Assembly (NCBI GenBank): GCA_028736075.1 | Contig: CP117875.1 | Coordinates: forward strand, 2,604,001-2,668,000 | Direction of reading: 5' to 3' | Origin: Chryseobacterium sp. KACC 21268 | Lineage (GTDB): Bacteria > Bacteroidota > Bacteroidia > Flavobacteriales > Weeksellaceae | DNA: 64,000 bases | In this document: in pieces, positions 53,612 to 63,000 of the stretch | Position numbering within the stretch: position 1 is the stretch's first letter | Layout of the letters: every line of letters starts with the position of its first letter | Notes under the pieces: model-generated | What the model was told of the DNA's origin: nothing | Database searches by the model: none | Seen by the model: the letters and a program-made list of their open reading frames with translations, nothing else | Made by a program: the position numbers and the translations under genes

Positions 53612-54280
53612 ATGATGGAAATCCAAATGCCAGAAGCCAACAACCAATTGCAACTCAAAGTTTGCGGATTGACCAAACTCGACCAAATTCAGGAATTGAT
53701 TGATTTAAAAATTGATTTCTTAGGCTTTATCTTTTATAATAAATCGCCAAGATTTGTTTTGAATAATTTGACTTTGGAACAGATTTTAAACATTGAACAT
53801 TCAAGAAAAGTTGGTGTTTTTGTGAATGAAGATTTGGATAATATTATTGAAATTTCAGAAAAGGCAAACTTAAACTTCATCCAGCTTCACGGCGACGAAA
53901 ACGATGATTTTATTTCAGAATTAAGAAATAAACTAAATCCAGAAATTAAAATAGTAAAAGTCATCAGAATCGGAAATCAATCGCCCGAAGAATTGCAAAA
54001 AACCATCAACCAACAACCATCAACCATCAACTATCTCCTATTTGATACAGACTCGAAAGCATTCGGCGGAACAGGACAAACCTTCGATTGGAATATTTTA
54101 AATTACATCGAAATTCCTATTCCCTATATTTTGAGTGGCGGAATTTCATTAGAAAATATCCATCAACTGACAACCATCAACCATCAACCAATCGCACTCG
54201 ATATCAATTCAAAATTCGAGATTGAACCTGGAAATAAAGATTTGGATAAAATAAAAGATTTCTTACCATTAATTAAATGA
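53612..54280 (+). CDS. trpF: Phosphoribosylanthranilate isomerase
   Basis: A 222-residue TIM barrel. LKVCGLTKLDQIQELIDL holds the catalytic Cys, followed by NFIQLHGDE, FDTDSKAFGGTGQTFDW with the catalytic Asp, and ALDINSKFEIEPGNKD. Two loops contain translated CAACCAT-type repeats, TINQQPSTINY (about 131-141) and HQLTTINHQP (about 184-193). The 3' end overlaps the osmC-like gene by four bases (ATGA). Confidence 0.94.
   Translation: MMEIQMPEANNQLQLKVCGLTKLDQIQELIDLKIDFLGFIFYNKSPRFVLNNLTLEQILNIEHSRKVGVFVNEDLDNIIEISEKANLNFIQLHGDENDDFISELRNKLNPEIKIVKVIRIGNQSPEELQKTINQQPSTINYLLFDTDSKAFGGTGQTFDWNILNYIEIPIPYILSGGISLENIHQLTTINHQPIALDINSKFEIEPGNKDLDKIKDFLPLIK
54001..54191 (+). repeat. Heptanucleotide repeats at two sites inside trpF
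   Basis: Clusters at about 54001-54032 and 54170-54190 consist of ACCATCA/CAACCAT units identical to those in trpG. Both are in frame and fall in predicted loops. Confidence 0.7.
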
Positions 54281-54750
54281 AAAATCATCAATATAAAAGC
54301 AAAATAGTCTGGACTGGAAACACAGGTGAGTCCACAAAGAATTACCGTTCCTATCAAAGAAATTACACCATTTCCGTAGATGGGAAAGCTGATATTTCAG
54401 GTTCATCCGACCCAGCATTTTTAGGAAATCCGGAACTTCATAATCCTGAAGACCTTTTGCTGGCTTCGGTTTCTTCTTGCCATTTGCTTTGGTATCTTCA
54501 TCTTTGTTCTGTAAATAAAATCCTTGTTTTGGAATATAAAGATTTTGCAGAAGGTACGATGATTGAGACTGAAAACGGAAGTGGGAAATTCACCGAAATA
54601 GTTTTAAAACCAAAGATTGTTGTCGCTGAAAAAGAGATGATACAAAAAGCGGTGGAACTCCATCAGAAAGCCAATGAATATTGCTTTATCGCCAATTCAT
54701 TAAACTTCGAAGTGAAACACCAACCAGAGATAACATATAAAGAAAATTAA
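54277..54750 (+). CDS. OsmC/Ohr-family peroxidase-like protein
   Basis: A 157-residue OsmC-fold protein. The two redox Cys are in [16 protein letters not shown] and [10 protein letters not shown], matching the hydroperoxide-reducing family. It is coupled to trpF by a 4-bp ATGA overlap and ends one base before the trpB ATG, so it is made with the Trp enzymes. A role in peroxide defence is likely; a link to tryptophan metabolism is not established. Confidence 0.87.
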   Translation: MKNHQYKSKIVWTGNTGESTKNYRSYQRNYTISVDGKADISGSSDPAFLGNPELHNPEDLLLASVSSCHLLWYLHLCSVNKILVLEYKDFAEGTMIETENGSGKFTEIVLKPKIVVAEKEMIQKAVELHQKANEYCFIANSLNFEVKHQPEITYKEN

Positions 54751-54751
54751 A

Positions 54752-55930
54752 ATGAACTACCAAAACCCAGATAAAAACGGCTATTACGGCGATTTCGGAG
54801 GCGCTTTCGTTCCCGAAATGCTTTATCCGAACGTTGCAGAATTACAGGAAAAATACATCCAGATCATCGAATCCGAAGAATTCCAAACCGAGTTTCAGGA
54901 TTTGCTGAAGAATTATGTTGGACGTGCTACACCACTCTATTTTGCTAAGAATCTCAGCGAAAAATATGAAACTCAAATCTATTTAAAAAGAGAAGACTTG
55001 AATCACACCGGCGCGCACAAGATCAACAATGCTTTGGGACAAGCTTTGCTCGCCAAAAAATTGGGGAAAAACCGAATCATTGCAGAAACCGGCGCTGGTC
55101 AACACGGCGTTGCGACGGCGACAGCTTGCGCTTTGTTAGGCTTGGAATGCATCGTTTATATGGGCGAAGTCGATATTGCAAGACAATCGCCGAACGTTGC
55201 CCGAATGAAAATGCTCGGCGCCACCGTGATTCCTGCTACTTCAGGTTCTAAAACTCTGAAAGATGCGGTAAATGAAGCCTTAAGAGATTGGATCAATAAT
55301 CCGGCGACCACGCATTATATCATCGGAAGTGTGGTTGGTCCGCATCCGTTTCCTGATTTGGTCGCGAGATTCCAAAGTGTAATTTCGAAGGAGATCAAAG
55401 AACAATTGAATGAAAAAATTGGCAGAGAAAATCCAGATTATGTGATTGCCTGCGTTGGTGGCGGAAGCAATGCGGCAGGCACTTTCTACCATTATGTGAA
55501 TGAAGAAAGTGTGAAAATCATTGCGGCTGAAGCTGGTGGTCTTGGCGTTGATTCCGGGAAATCTGCTGCTACCACTTTCTTAGGAACTTTAGGAATTTTA
55601 CACGGAAGTCAGAGTTTGGTGATGCAAACGGAAGACGGCCAAGTCATTGAGCCTCATTCGATTTCCGCAGGTTTGGATTATCCTGGAATTGGACCGATGC
55701 ACGCTAATCTGTTCAGAGAGAATCGCGCTGAGTTTTTCAGCATCAACGATGATGAAGCTTTGAAATCTGCTTTTGAATTAACTAAAATCGAAGGCATCAT
55801 TCCAGCGCTGGAAAGTGCGCACGCCTTGGCGGTTTTGGACAAGAAGAAATTTGAGAAGGATGATGTGGTTGTGATCTGTCTTAGCGGTCGCGGTGATAAG
55901 GATATGGAAACGTACTTGAAACATCTTTAA
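54752..55930 (+). CDS. trpB: Tryptophan synthase beta chain
   Basis: A 392-residue PLP enzyme that joins indole and serine. The Schiff-base Lys is in [18 protein letters not shown], the phosphate loop is [15 protein letters not shown], and [12 protein letters not shown] is conserved. Standard TrpB1 length. Confidence 0.97.
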   Translation: MNYQNPDKNGYYGDFGGAFVPEMLYPNVAELQEKYIQIIESEEFQTEFQDLLKNYVGRATPLYFAKNLSEKYETQIYLKREDLNHTGAHKINNALGQALLAKKLGKNRIIAETGAGQHGVATATACALLGLECIVYMGEVDIARQSPNVARMKMLGATVIPATSGSKTLKDAVNEALRDWINNPATTHYIIGSVVGPHPFPDLVARFQSVISKEIKEQLNEKIGRENPDYVIACVGGGSNAAGTFYHYVNEESVKIIAAEAGGLGVDSGKSAATTFLGTLGILHGSQSLVMQTEDGQVIEPHSISAGLDYPGIGPMHANLFRENRAEFFSINDDEALKSAFELTKIEGIIPALESAHALAVLDKKKFEKDDVVVICLSGRGDKDMETYLKHL

Positions 55931-55934
55931 ATCT

Positions 55935-55990
55935 GTAAAATGTAAAACGTATTAATGTATTTATGATTCTCAATCGTTAATACATTTTAC
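55935..55990. repeat. Inverted repeat between trpB and trpA
   Basis: GTAAAATGTA (55935-55944) and TACATTTTAC (55981-55990) are exact reverse complements, with a nested AATGTATT / AATACATT. No T tract; possibly an mRNA-stability or partial termination structure. Confidence 0.5.
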
Positions 55991-56014
55991 GTAAATACTT
56001 TAATACAACAAAAT

Positions 56015-56749
56015 ATGAAAAAACTAAACATATACTTCACAGCCGGAGTGCCTGCGCTGGAAGACACAGGAAAAATAGCAAAACTGATCCAAGATTCCGG
56101 AGCAGATATGATGGAAATCGGGATTCCGTATTCTGATCCTGTTGCGGATGGACCCGTGATCCAAGATGCGCATTCGTTGGCTTTGAAAAACGGAATGAGC
56201 ATCAAAAAACTATTCGAACAATTGGCTGAAGTCAAAGATTCTGTGACGATTCCCAAGATCTTGATGGGTTATCTTAATCCAGTTCTGCAATTCGGATTTG
56301 AGAATTTTTGTCAAAGATGTGCGGAAGTTGGCGTTTCGGGATTGATCATTCCAGATCTTCCACCAATTGCTTTTGAAAATCAATATGGTGCAATTCTTAA
56401 GAAATACAATCTGAATTTCACTTTTCTTGTAACACCCGAAACTTCGGAAGAGCGCATCCAATATCTGGATTCTTTGAGTTCCGGGTTTTTATACGCCGTG
56501 AGTTCATCTTCCACCACAGGCAATGCAAATGCTGTTTTGAAGAATGAAAATTATCTGAACAGACTGGCTTCTTTGAACTTGACAAATCCAGTTTTCATCG
56601 GATTCGGGATCAAGGATAAATCGGATTTTGAGAATGTGACAGAGAAAGCGCAAGGTGGCATCATCGGAACGGCTTTTGTGAAGATCCTTTTGGAAAATAG
56701 AGATTGGGAAACGAAAGGAAAAGCGTTTATCGAAGCAGTGAAAAATTAA
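56015..56749 (+). CDS. trpA: Tryptophan synthase alpha chain
   Basis: A 244-residue TIM barrel that releases indole from indole-glycerol phosphate. The catalytic Glu is in MMEIGIPYSDPVADGPVIQDAH, and the phosphate site is VFIGFGIKDKSDFENV with GGIIGTAFVK. Last trp gene, 84 bp after trpB. Confidence 0.96.
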   Translation: MKKLNIYFTAGVPALEDTGKIAKLIQDSGADMMEIGIPYSDPVADGPVIQDAHSLALKNGMSIKKLFEQLAEVKDSVTIPKILMGYLNPVLQFGFENFCQRCAEVGVSGLIIPDLPPIAFENQYGAILKKYNLNFTFLVTPETSEERIQYLDSLSSGFLYAVSSSSTTGNANAVLKNENYLNRLASLNLTNPVFIGFGIKDKSDFENVTEKAQGGIIGTAFVKILLENRDWETKGKAFIEAVKN

Positions 56750-56762
56750 TCGCTACCATTAT

Positions 56763-57455
56763 ATGAAGACCTTTGCAGTCCTACTATTATCTTGTGTCTC
56801 AACATTGATCTCTGCTCAAATTTGTAGTTGTTCAGAAATGCCAGATCTTAAAGATCTAATATCGTGCAAGACAACAGCGTTTCAAAACGGAGCAAAAATA
56901 TATTGGGAATTTGATTGTAACTCGTCTTGGATCACATTTGAGAATGGTGGTTTGAAAAAGAAGATATTTGAACTCGACAAAACTGAAATGGAATTCAGCG
57001 GACGATTGGGTTACAAGAGTTGGACAGAATTGGAGAATTCTTTTTTAATTGAAAACAGTGTTGTTTCAGGTTGTTGCCAACCAGCAGAATATATTCTTTA
57101 TAATAAAAATAATGGAGACAAAATATCAAATCTTGGAACATTGGTCTATCTTGAGAAAATTGGAAAACAGCCATTTGTGTTAACATTGAAAAGGAATGAG
57201 GATCTGCTTTTTACCAACTTAAGCGATAATAAATCATATGTCGTAAAAATCCCAAAAGATAAGATCGACAAAACAATGAAAAACTCAGATGAACTGTATG
57301 CTGAAAATCTGTTCGGTAACGTTCAAATGAAAAATGGATTGCTATCACTAGAATTAAGATATAAAGTTTCAAAAAAAGGCGCGTGGAAAAAGGAAGTTAT
57401 TACACTACACGTGAACAAAACTGAAAACAATAATCTACAGCCGACACCGCAATAG
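56763..57455 (+). CDS. Exported Cys-rich protein of unknown function
   Basis: A 230-residue protein with a signal peptide (MKTFAVLLLSCVSTLISAQ) and several mature-region Cys (ICSCSEM, DCNSSW, SGCCQP). No domain recognised. It starts 13 bp after trpA and may be read through from the trp transcript. The last residues (PTPQ) and stop codon lie at the edge of hairpin repeat F, suggesting the repeat altered the C-terminus. Confidence 0.6.
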   Translation: MKTFAVLLLSCVSTLISAQICSCSEMPDLKDLISCKTTAFQNGAKIYWEFDCNSSWITFENGGLKKKIFELDKTEMEFSGRLGYKSWTELENSFLIENSVVSGCCQPAEYILYNKNNGDKISNLGTLVYLEKIGKQPFVLTLKRNEDLLFTNLSDNKSYVVKIPKDKIDKTMKNSDELYAENLFGNVQMKNGLLSLELRYKVSKKGAWKKEVITLHVNKTENNNLQPTPQ

Positions 57456-57570
57456 GGATAGTAATGGATATCCTTTTTGTTTTTTGCACGGGAAAAAGCC
57501 TTGGAAAAACAAAAAGATAGTAATGGATAGCCCGGCCCGAGCAGTGGCCTTAGCGTTGGTGAGGGATTGC
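57449..57570 (+). repeat. Dispersed hairpin element F, different sequence class
   Basis: Ends GCAAT and ATTGC pair. The inner hairpin is ATCCTTTTTGTTTTT against AAAAACAAAAAGAT. TAGTAATGGATA occurs on both sides of that hairpin. Same layout as copies A-E but little sequence shared. Confidence 0.7.
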
Positions 57571-57585
57571 CCAAATGATTTGCAT

Positions 57586-57618
57586 AAAAAAAGAGTTTCA
57601 ATTGACTGAAACTCTTTT
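57586..57618. terminator. Bidirectional terminator
   Basis: Stem AAAAAGAGTTTCA / TGAAACTCTTTTT with a 6-nt loop, between convergent genes. Confidence 0.85.
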
Positions 57619-57624
57619 TTATTT

Positions 57625-57972
57625 TTAATCCTCGTTGTTTTCGAAGATGGTGGAGAAAGCTGATGTGACCAGCGAGAGCAAAATACTGAACAAAAGTGCC
57701 CACCAGAAGCCTGCGACTTCCATACTGTCCATTAGATAGTCGGCCAACAAGATGATCAACGCATTGATCACAAAGGAAAAAAGTCCCAAGGTCAAAATCG
57801 TGATCGGCAATGATAGGATCGATAGAATCGGTCTTACGATCAGATTGAGAAGTCCCAAAACGATGGCGAAGATTACTGTAGACATAAAGCCGTCGAAATG
57901 AACGCCTGTAAGGACTTTGCTAAGGATAAACGCTGATATCGCGGTGATCAGCAAACGGATAATGAAGTTCAT
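57625..57972 (-). CDS. Small four-helix membrane protein, phage-holin-family-IV type
   Basis: About 115 residues from the ATG at 57972 (MNFIIRLLITAISAFILSKVL). Four membrane segments; GLLNLIVRPILSILSLPITILTLGLFSFVINALII matches the PF04020-type family common in non-phage genomes. Despite the family name it has no prophage context. Function unknown. It is downstream of the dsbA-like gene on the same strand. Confidence 0.82.
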   Translation of the reverse strand: MNFIIRLLITAISAFILSKVLTGVHFDGFMSTVIFAIVLGLLNLIVRPILSILSLPITILTLGLFSFVINALIILLADYLMDSMEVAGFWWALLFSILLSLVTSAFSTIFENNED

Positions 57973-58017
57973 AGTTCTGAATTTTATAGATTGAAACTTT
58001 CTATTCAAAAACCAGAC

Positions 58018-59025
58018 CTAATTGGCTTTCACTGTCCAGATCGCGCCGTTTTTGGTCGTCAGTTTCTCCAGTTTTCCTTGGGAAGTGAGTTCGTCCAAAA
58101 TCCGTTCGCTTTCTTTTCGGTTGTTTCCGGATAGCTCGTTGAACTCTTTTGCAGTGAGAGAATTGTACTTTTTGAACAATGATTCCCAGTCTTTTGCATA
58201 TTCTTTTTTGGTAGCTTTCGAATTGGCGGTTAGGATTGCTATTTCATAAAATGGATATGGTTTGGTGCCGTAAACTGTTTGGGATTCGCCGCTGGCATCC
58301 ACGAAAAATAATGTAGGAAAACCTCTTACGCCTAGCTTTCTGGCCAACTTCAGATCGTCTTCGAAAAGCGTTTTGGCTTTGCCTTCATAATCTGATTTGA
58401 GTTGATTGACATCCAAACCAACTTTCTCTGCTGCCAAAGCGATGTTGTCCCATTTGGCAATATTTTTCTTTTTCAGGAAGACCAATTCCCTAAGTTCTCT
58501 CATAAAGATGATCGCCTTTTCAACGCTCTGCAACTGCGCAGCCTTGAAAGCGATCGACGGCGGATAAGAAGAATCTAATGGGTCCTCCAGCCACACATCA
58601 CCATCAATTGGCATATCATAATGACCGCTGACCTCGTCCCAGTGGTGCGCAACGTCCGATGGTTTGCTGATGCCACCACTGTTGTAGCTCCAGTCTGGGA
58701 GCAATCCGCCCATATGATATTCCAATTCGATTTCCTGGCCATATTCCAGTTTCATCTTTCTCAACTGTGGCTCTATGCCCCAACAGGACGAGCAGATCGG
58801 GTCGGTAAAATAGATGACCTTGATGGATCGTTCTTTGTTATCGATTTTAATGTTGTCGTTATTCCCAACTTCAGGAACGCCGCAGACGCCAGTTTCTGCG
58901 TCGCAAAGCAGTGGATTGTTGTGTGTTGTAGATTCGTTCATTGTTTTTTTAGTTTTCTTGGTCTGTCCGTCGAGGGAGAATGACAACAGACTTAGGCTTA
59001 TCAGGATTAGTTTTTTAGCATTCAT
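58018..59025 (-). CDS. DsbA-family thiol-disulfide protein
   Basis: A 335-residue protein. NPLLCDAETGVCG near residue 40 and VIYFTDPICSSCWGIEP (CxxC, about 75) start a DsbA/FrnE-type thioredoxin domain with helical insertion; LGVRGFPTLFFVD is the cis-Pro loop. The C-terminal about 45 residues look like a small helix-turn-helix. The start at 59025 adds a hydrophobic leader (MNAKKLILISLSLLSFSLDGQ). Starting at the later ATG (MNESTTHNNP, near 58941) would give a cytoplasmic form. It lies 10 bp after the deformylase-like gene. Confidence 0.85.
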   Translation of the reverse strand: MNAKKLILISLSLLSFSLDGQTKKTKKTMNESTTHNNPLLCDAETGVCGVPEVGNNDNIKIDNKERSIKVIYFTDPICSSCWGIEPQLRKMKLEYGQEIELEYHMGGLLPDWSYNSGGISKPSDVAHHWDEVSGHYDMPIDGDVWLEDPLDSSYPPSIAFKAAQLQSVEKAIIFMRELRELVFLKKKNIAKWDNIALAAEKVGLDVNQLKSDYEGKAKTLFEDDLKLARKLGVRGFPTLFFVDASGESQTVYGTKPYPFYEIAILTANSKATKKEYAKDWESLFKKYNSLTAKEFNELSGNNRKESERILDELTSQGKLEKLTTKNGAIWTVKAN

Positions 59026-59035
59026 TGGTCAGAGT

Positions 59036-59668
59036 TCATCGCGTTGTTGAGCTGCTTTTCTTGTAAAATTGTAGTGGTTTATAGGATTCATTTCTTTCCT
59101 TTTCCAATTTATCAGAGATCAAAACCCCAAACAAATGGTCGATCTCGTGCTGGAAAATCACAGCCGTGAAACCTTCCACCATTTCGTCGTGTTTCTTATT
59201 CTCCAGGTCATAATATTCCAATCGGATGCTGTAGCTTCTGTAGAAATCACCGCGGAAAGTCTCTATCGACAGGTCGCCTTCCGGACCTTTGTTCAACAGT
59301 TCCGACCACCAGGTGATCTTCGGATTGATAAAATATTCCACCGGCGCATTAGGCTTATCAAAGCGTTGCACCAGTACCACTCTCCTATTGATCCCGACCT
59401 GAGGTGCTGCGATCCCAACGCCACCGCCAGTTGCAGCGAGAGCCAACCTCATTCTCTCGATCAGGATCGGCAGGTTTTTAGCTTTGGGCGAGATCTCTTC
59501 GGACTGGTTCAGCAGCACTTTGTGTTGGTCCTCCTGGTCGGTTTGGTAGATTGGCAAAGCGGTGTTTGAATCTCCAGCAAGGATCAACTCTTTTTCTTCT
59601 TTTGAAAATTTCTGGGAAAAAACCAAGGTTCCCACGAACAGTAATATTAAGACCGTAAAATTCCGCAT
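59036..59668 (-). CDS. Exported peptide-deformylase-like protein with altered metal ligand
   Basis: A 210-residue protein with a signal peptide (MRNFTVLILLFVGTLVFSQ) ahead of a deformylase domain. Motif 1 GVGIAAPQVG and motif 3 QHEIDHL are intact. Motif 2, normally EGCLS with the metal-binding Cys, reads EGDLS (codon GAC), so Asp replaces Cys. Export and a changed metal site argue against a housekeeping role on nascent chains; another hydrolase activity is possible. Cotranscribed with the DsbA-like gene. Confidence 0.87.
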   Translation of the reverse strand: MRNFTVLILLFVGTLVFSQKFSKEEKELILAGDSNTALPIYQTDQEDQHKVLLNQSEEISPKAKNLPILIERMRLALAATGGGVGIAAPQVGINRRVVLVQRFDKPNAPVEYFINPKITWWSELLNKGPEGDLSIETFRGDFYRSYSIRLEYYDLENKKHDEMVEGFTAVIFQHEIDHLFGVLISDKLEKERNESYKPLQFYKKSSSTTR

Positions 59669-59683
59669 CGTTTATTTTTATTT

Positions 59684-59691
59684 CAAAGATA
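59684..59691 (-). promoter_or_regulatory. -7 box (TATCTTTG) of the deformylase-like gene
   Basis: Exact match on the minus strand, 15 bases before the ATG. Confidence 0.5.
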
Positions 59692-59699
59692 AATATTTT

Positions 59700-59801
59700 G
59701 GGCCCCTTATCCGCCTTCCGCTCCCAATCTTTTTTGCAGAAGATCTGTCATTAATAGAACCCAAGACCACGCAAAAAAGGATTTCCGCTCAAGTCGGGGT
59801 G
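59700..59801 (+). repeat. Dispersed hairpin repeat, copy E
   Basis: GGGCCCCTTATCCGCCTTCC on the left and TTCCGCTCAAGTCGGGGTGC on the right match copy A. The inner stem AATCTTTTTTGC / GCAAAAAAGGATT is the A/B type. Four of five terminal pairs form. The rest of the gap 59802-60000 shows no gene. Confidence 0.75.
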
Positions 59802-60003
59802 CGCTTCGCCAAGTTGAAGCTTTTAGATTCTATTCATTTTTACATTAAATTTCCAGATATTTTTAAAGTTAAAAAAACATCTTCACCAAATCCGATGGAC
59901 AAAATGCTTGAATAGGATATCTAAAAGGACCTTATGTTTGATAAAAGGTCAAGTTGCATTAAACAAAAGCTGTTGATGTTTTTCGATTTAAAACAAAATG
60001 AGA

Positions 60004-60043
60004 CAAAAAAAAAACGTTCCCCCGAAATGATCCGGGAGAACGT
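60004..60043 (-). terminator. Terminator of the czcA-type operon
   Basis: On the minus strand ACGTTCTCCCGG pairs with CCGGGGGAACGT-type bases around a short AT loop, followed by ten T. Confidence 0.85.
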
Positions 60044-60098
60044 CAACTAGAGAGAAACTAACAACTATAACTCAACTACAGTATAATGAATTTGTGTT

Positions 60099-63000
60099 TT
60101 AATTGATCACTTCATTTTTCCTTCTGTTAAAAATCCAGAAGATGATTGGGAAGATGAGCAAGGTCAGTATCGTTGCGGTAATCAGTCCACCAATGATGAC
60201 AATCGCCAAAGGTTTCTGAGATTCAGAACCGATCCCTGTGGAAAGTGCTGCTGGCAGAAGTCCGATAGAGGCCATCAAGGCAGTCATCACCACAGGTCTC
60301 GTTCGCACTTTCACGCCTTCCATAATGGATGAATCCAAGGATAATCCGTTCTTGACATTTTGATGGAACTCAGAAATCAGGATCACCCCATTTTGGATAC
60401 AGATCCCGATCAGTGCAATCATCCCAACACCTGCAGAGATCCCGAAATTCATATTGGTCAAATGTAGTGCGATGATCGCGCCGATCAAGGCAAAGGGAAC
60501 ATTCGCCAAAACCAAAAGTGAATCTTTCATATTCCCAAATAAGATAAACAAAAGGAAGAAGATCCCAATGATACTGATCGGAACCACCTGCGTCAATCGG
60601 TTGGTGGCTCTTTGCTGATTCTCAAACTGTCCGGTCCATCCAATCGAATAACCATCTGGCAATTTGATCTTATCTACTTTCTTCTGCGCATCGGCAATCG
60701 TTCCACCGAGATCTCGGTCACGGATAGAGAACTTGACCCCAATGTAACGCTTGATATCATCTCTGTAAATGAAAGCTGCCCCATTTTCTTTCTCGATCGT
60801 ACTGATTTCCTTCAATGGAATCTTCGCACCGTCCTGAGTTGGAACCATTAGGGATGCGATATCTTCTTCATTCTTTCTGTATTCCTGAGCGTAACGCAAT
60901 CTGATAGGGAATTTCCGTTCGCCATCAAACATTTCAGAACCTGTCTTTCCACCAAAGGCCATTTCCAGAACGGCTTGTGCATCGGCTGGTAACACGCCGT
61001 ACGCCGCCATTTTGCTTCTGTCCAAAACCACGCTGATCTCTGGCTGACCAATATTCTTGATGATTCCAGGTTCTTTCACACCTTCCACATCTTTGATGGA
61101 AGCCAGAACTTCGTCCGCCAGTCTGTCCAAAGTATGCAGATTGTCACCATAGATCTTGATGCCATTTTCCGCTTTGAAACCCGCCACTGCTTCAGCAACG
61201 TTATCAGAAATAGGTTGTGAATAATTGAAGGTGATGCCTTGGTAATTTTTCAATTTTTTATCGATCTGCTCGATCAATTCATCGTACGTGATCTTCCGTT
61301 TCCATTCATCTTTTGGTTTGAGGCTGACGGCGAACTGTACGAAACCAAATCCGTTCGGGTCGGTTCCGTCATTACTTCTACCCGTCTGCGCCAGAACATC
61401 GGTCACTTCCGGGAAACTCATAATGTCTTTTTTGAGTGCGTTGGCTGTGACCAAAGATTTGTCCAGGGACGAACTCATAGGCATTTCTGCTGTGATCCAA
61501 AGCGAACCTTCATTCAACTGTGGTAAGAATTCGGTTCCAAGGAATGTTGCTGAAAATAAAGTGATCGCCAACACCGCAGTCGAAACGAAAAGGCTGACTT
61601 TCTTATATCTGAACGTGAACTTCAAACCTTTCATCACATATTTGTCCCAGAATTCCACGAATGGATTGTGTCTTTCCTTAACATTTTTCTTTAAGAGCAA
61701 ATGCGACATCACAGGAACCAAAGTCAGCGTGAATATCAATGCACCCAGCAATGCAAAACCTAAGGTGAATGCCAATGGAGAGAACATTTTACCTTCCACT
61801 TTTTGGAAAGAGAAAATCGGTAAAAGAGAGGTGATGATAATTAATTTTGAAAAAAAGATCGCTTTTCCTAATCCGGTTCCGGTTTGTTTGATCCAACCAG
61901 CTTTTGCCATTTTGTTGAAGCGTTCCATTCCATATTTCTTCGCTTTGTGGTCCAGCATTACGAATAATCCTTCGACCATCACGACGGCACCGTCAATAAT
62001 GATCCCGAAATCCACTGCTCCTAAGGATAATAAGTTGGCGCTCATTCCAGCCATCTTCAAACAGAAAAAAGCAAACAGTAATGACAATGGAATGATGATG
62101 GATACAATCAGGGTCGTTCTCCAATCTGCCATGAAGATCAATACAATGACCGTTACGAGAATGATTCCTTCCAAAAGGTTGTGCATCACCGTATTGGTGG
62201 TAAAATCCATCAAGTTTTGGCGGTCGTAGAAAGTCCTCATTTTGACATCCTTCGGAAGGATCTTGGTATTCAGTTCCTCGATCTTGGCTTTCACCAGTTT
62301 CAGAACTTCCTGTGCATTCTCGCCTTTTCTCATCACGACGATTCCTTCCACCGTGTCATTCTCATTATTGAGAGAAGCCTGTCCAACTCTCGGCATCGAG
62401 CCTTCGTGAACGTCTGCCACATACTTGACAAGGATCGGATTTCCGCTGTCGTTATGAACGGTGATATTTTCGATGTCAGCAATGGATTTAACCAAACCAA
62501 TTCCACGAACGACATAAGCCTGACCGCTTTTCTCGATGACATCGCCGCCGACATTCAGGTTGCTATTGGTGACGGCATCCAGAACTTCGGTTGGTGTCAG
62601 GTTGTATTTGTCTAATTTTCTGGGATCGATACTTAATTCAAAAACTTTGTCCTGACCGCCGAAAACATTGACGTCCGCAACGCCAGGAACACTTCGCAAA
62701 GCTCTGTCGACCACCCAGGTTTGGAGTGTCAAAAGGTCTCTGGAATCCCGGTCTTTGCTTTCTAAGGTGTAACGGTAGATCTCTCCCGTCGGTCCATAAG
62801 GTGGCTGCACTTCCGGGTCTATTTCGTCTGGCAAACTGACGGTTCGCAATTGGTTGTTGACCATATTCCTTGCGAAAATATCGTCCACTCCATCTTCAAA
62901 CAAGATCTTGACGATGGAAAGTCCGAACATTGTGGTACTTCGGACGCTTGTCTTTTTCTGGACCGGACTCATTGCCAGTTCAATCGGTGTGGTGACGAAT

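Noticed and set aside
57625..57972. Possible prophage marker (phage-holin family protein)
   Set aside because: The family name is historical; no other phage gene, integrase or attachment repeat is present.
59562..59915. 117-codon plus-strand frame over the deformylase start and repeat E
   Set aside because: It runs through hairpin repeat E and the 5' end of the minus-strand gene; no promoter box or conserved motif.
61288..62229. 313-codon plus-strand frame inside the czcA-type gene
   Set aside because: Antisense to an intact RND pump with all family motifs; the product has no recognisable features.
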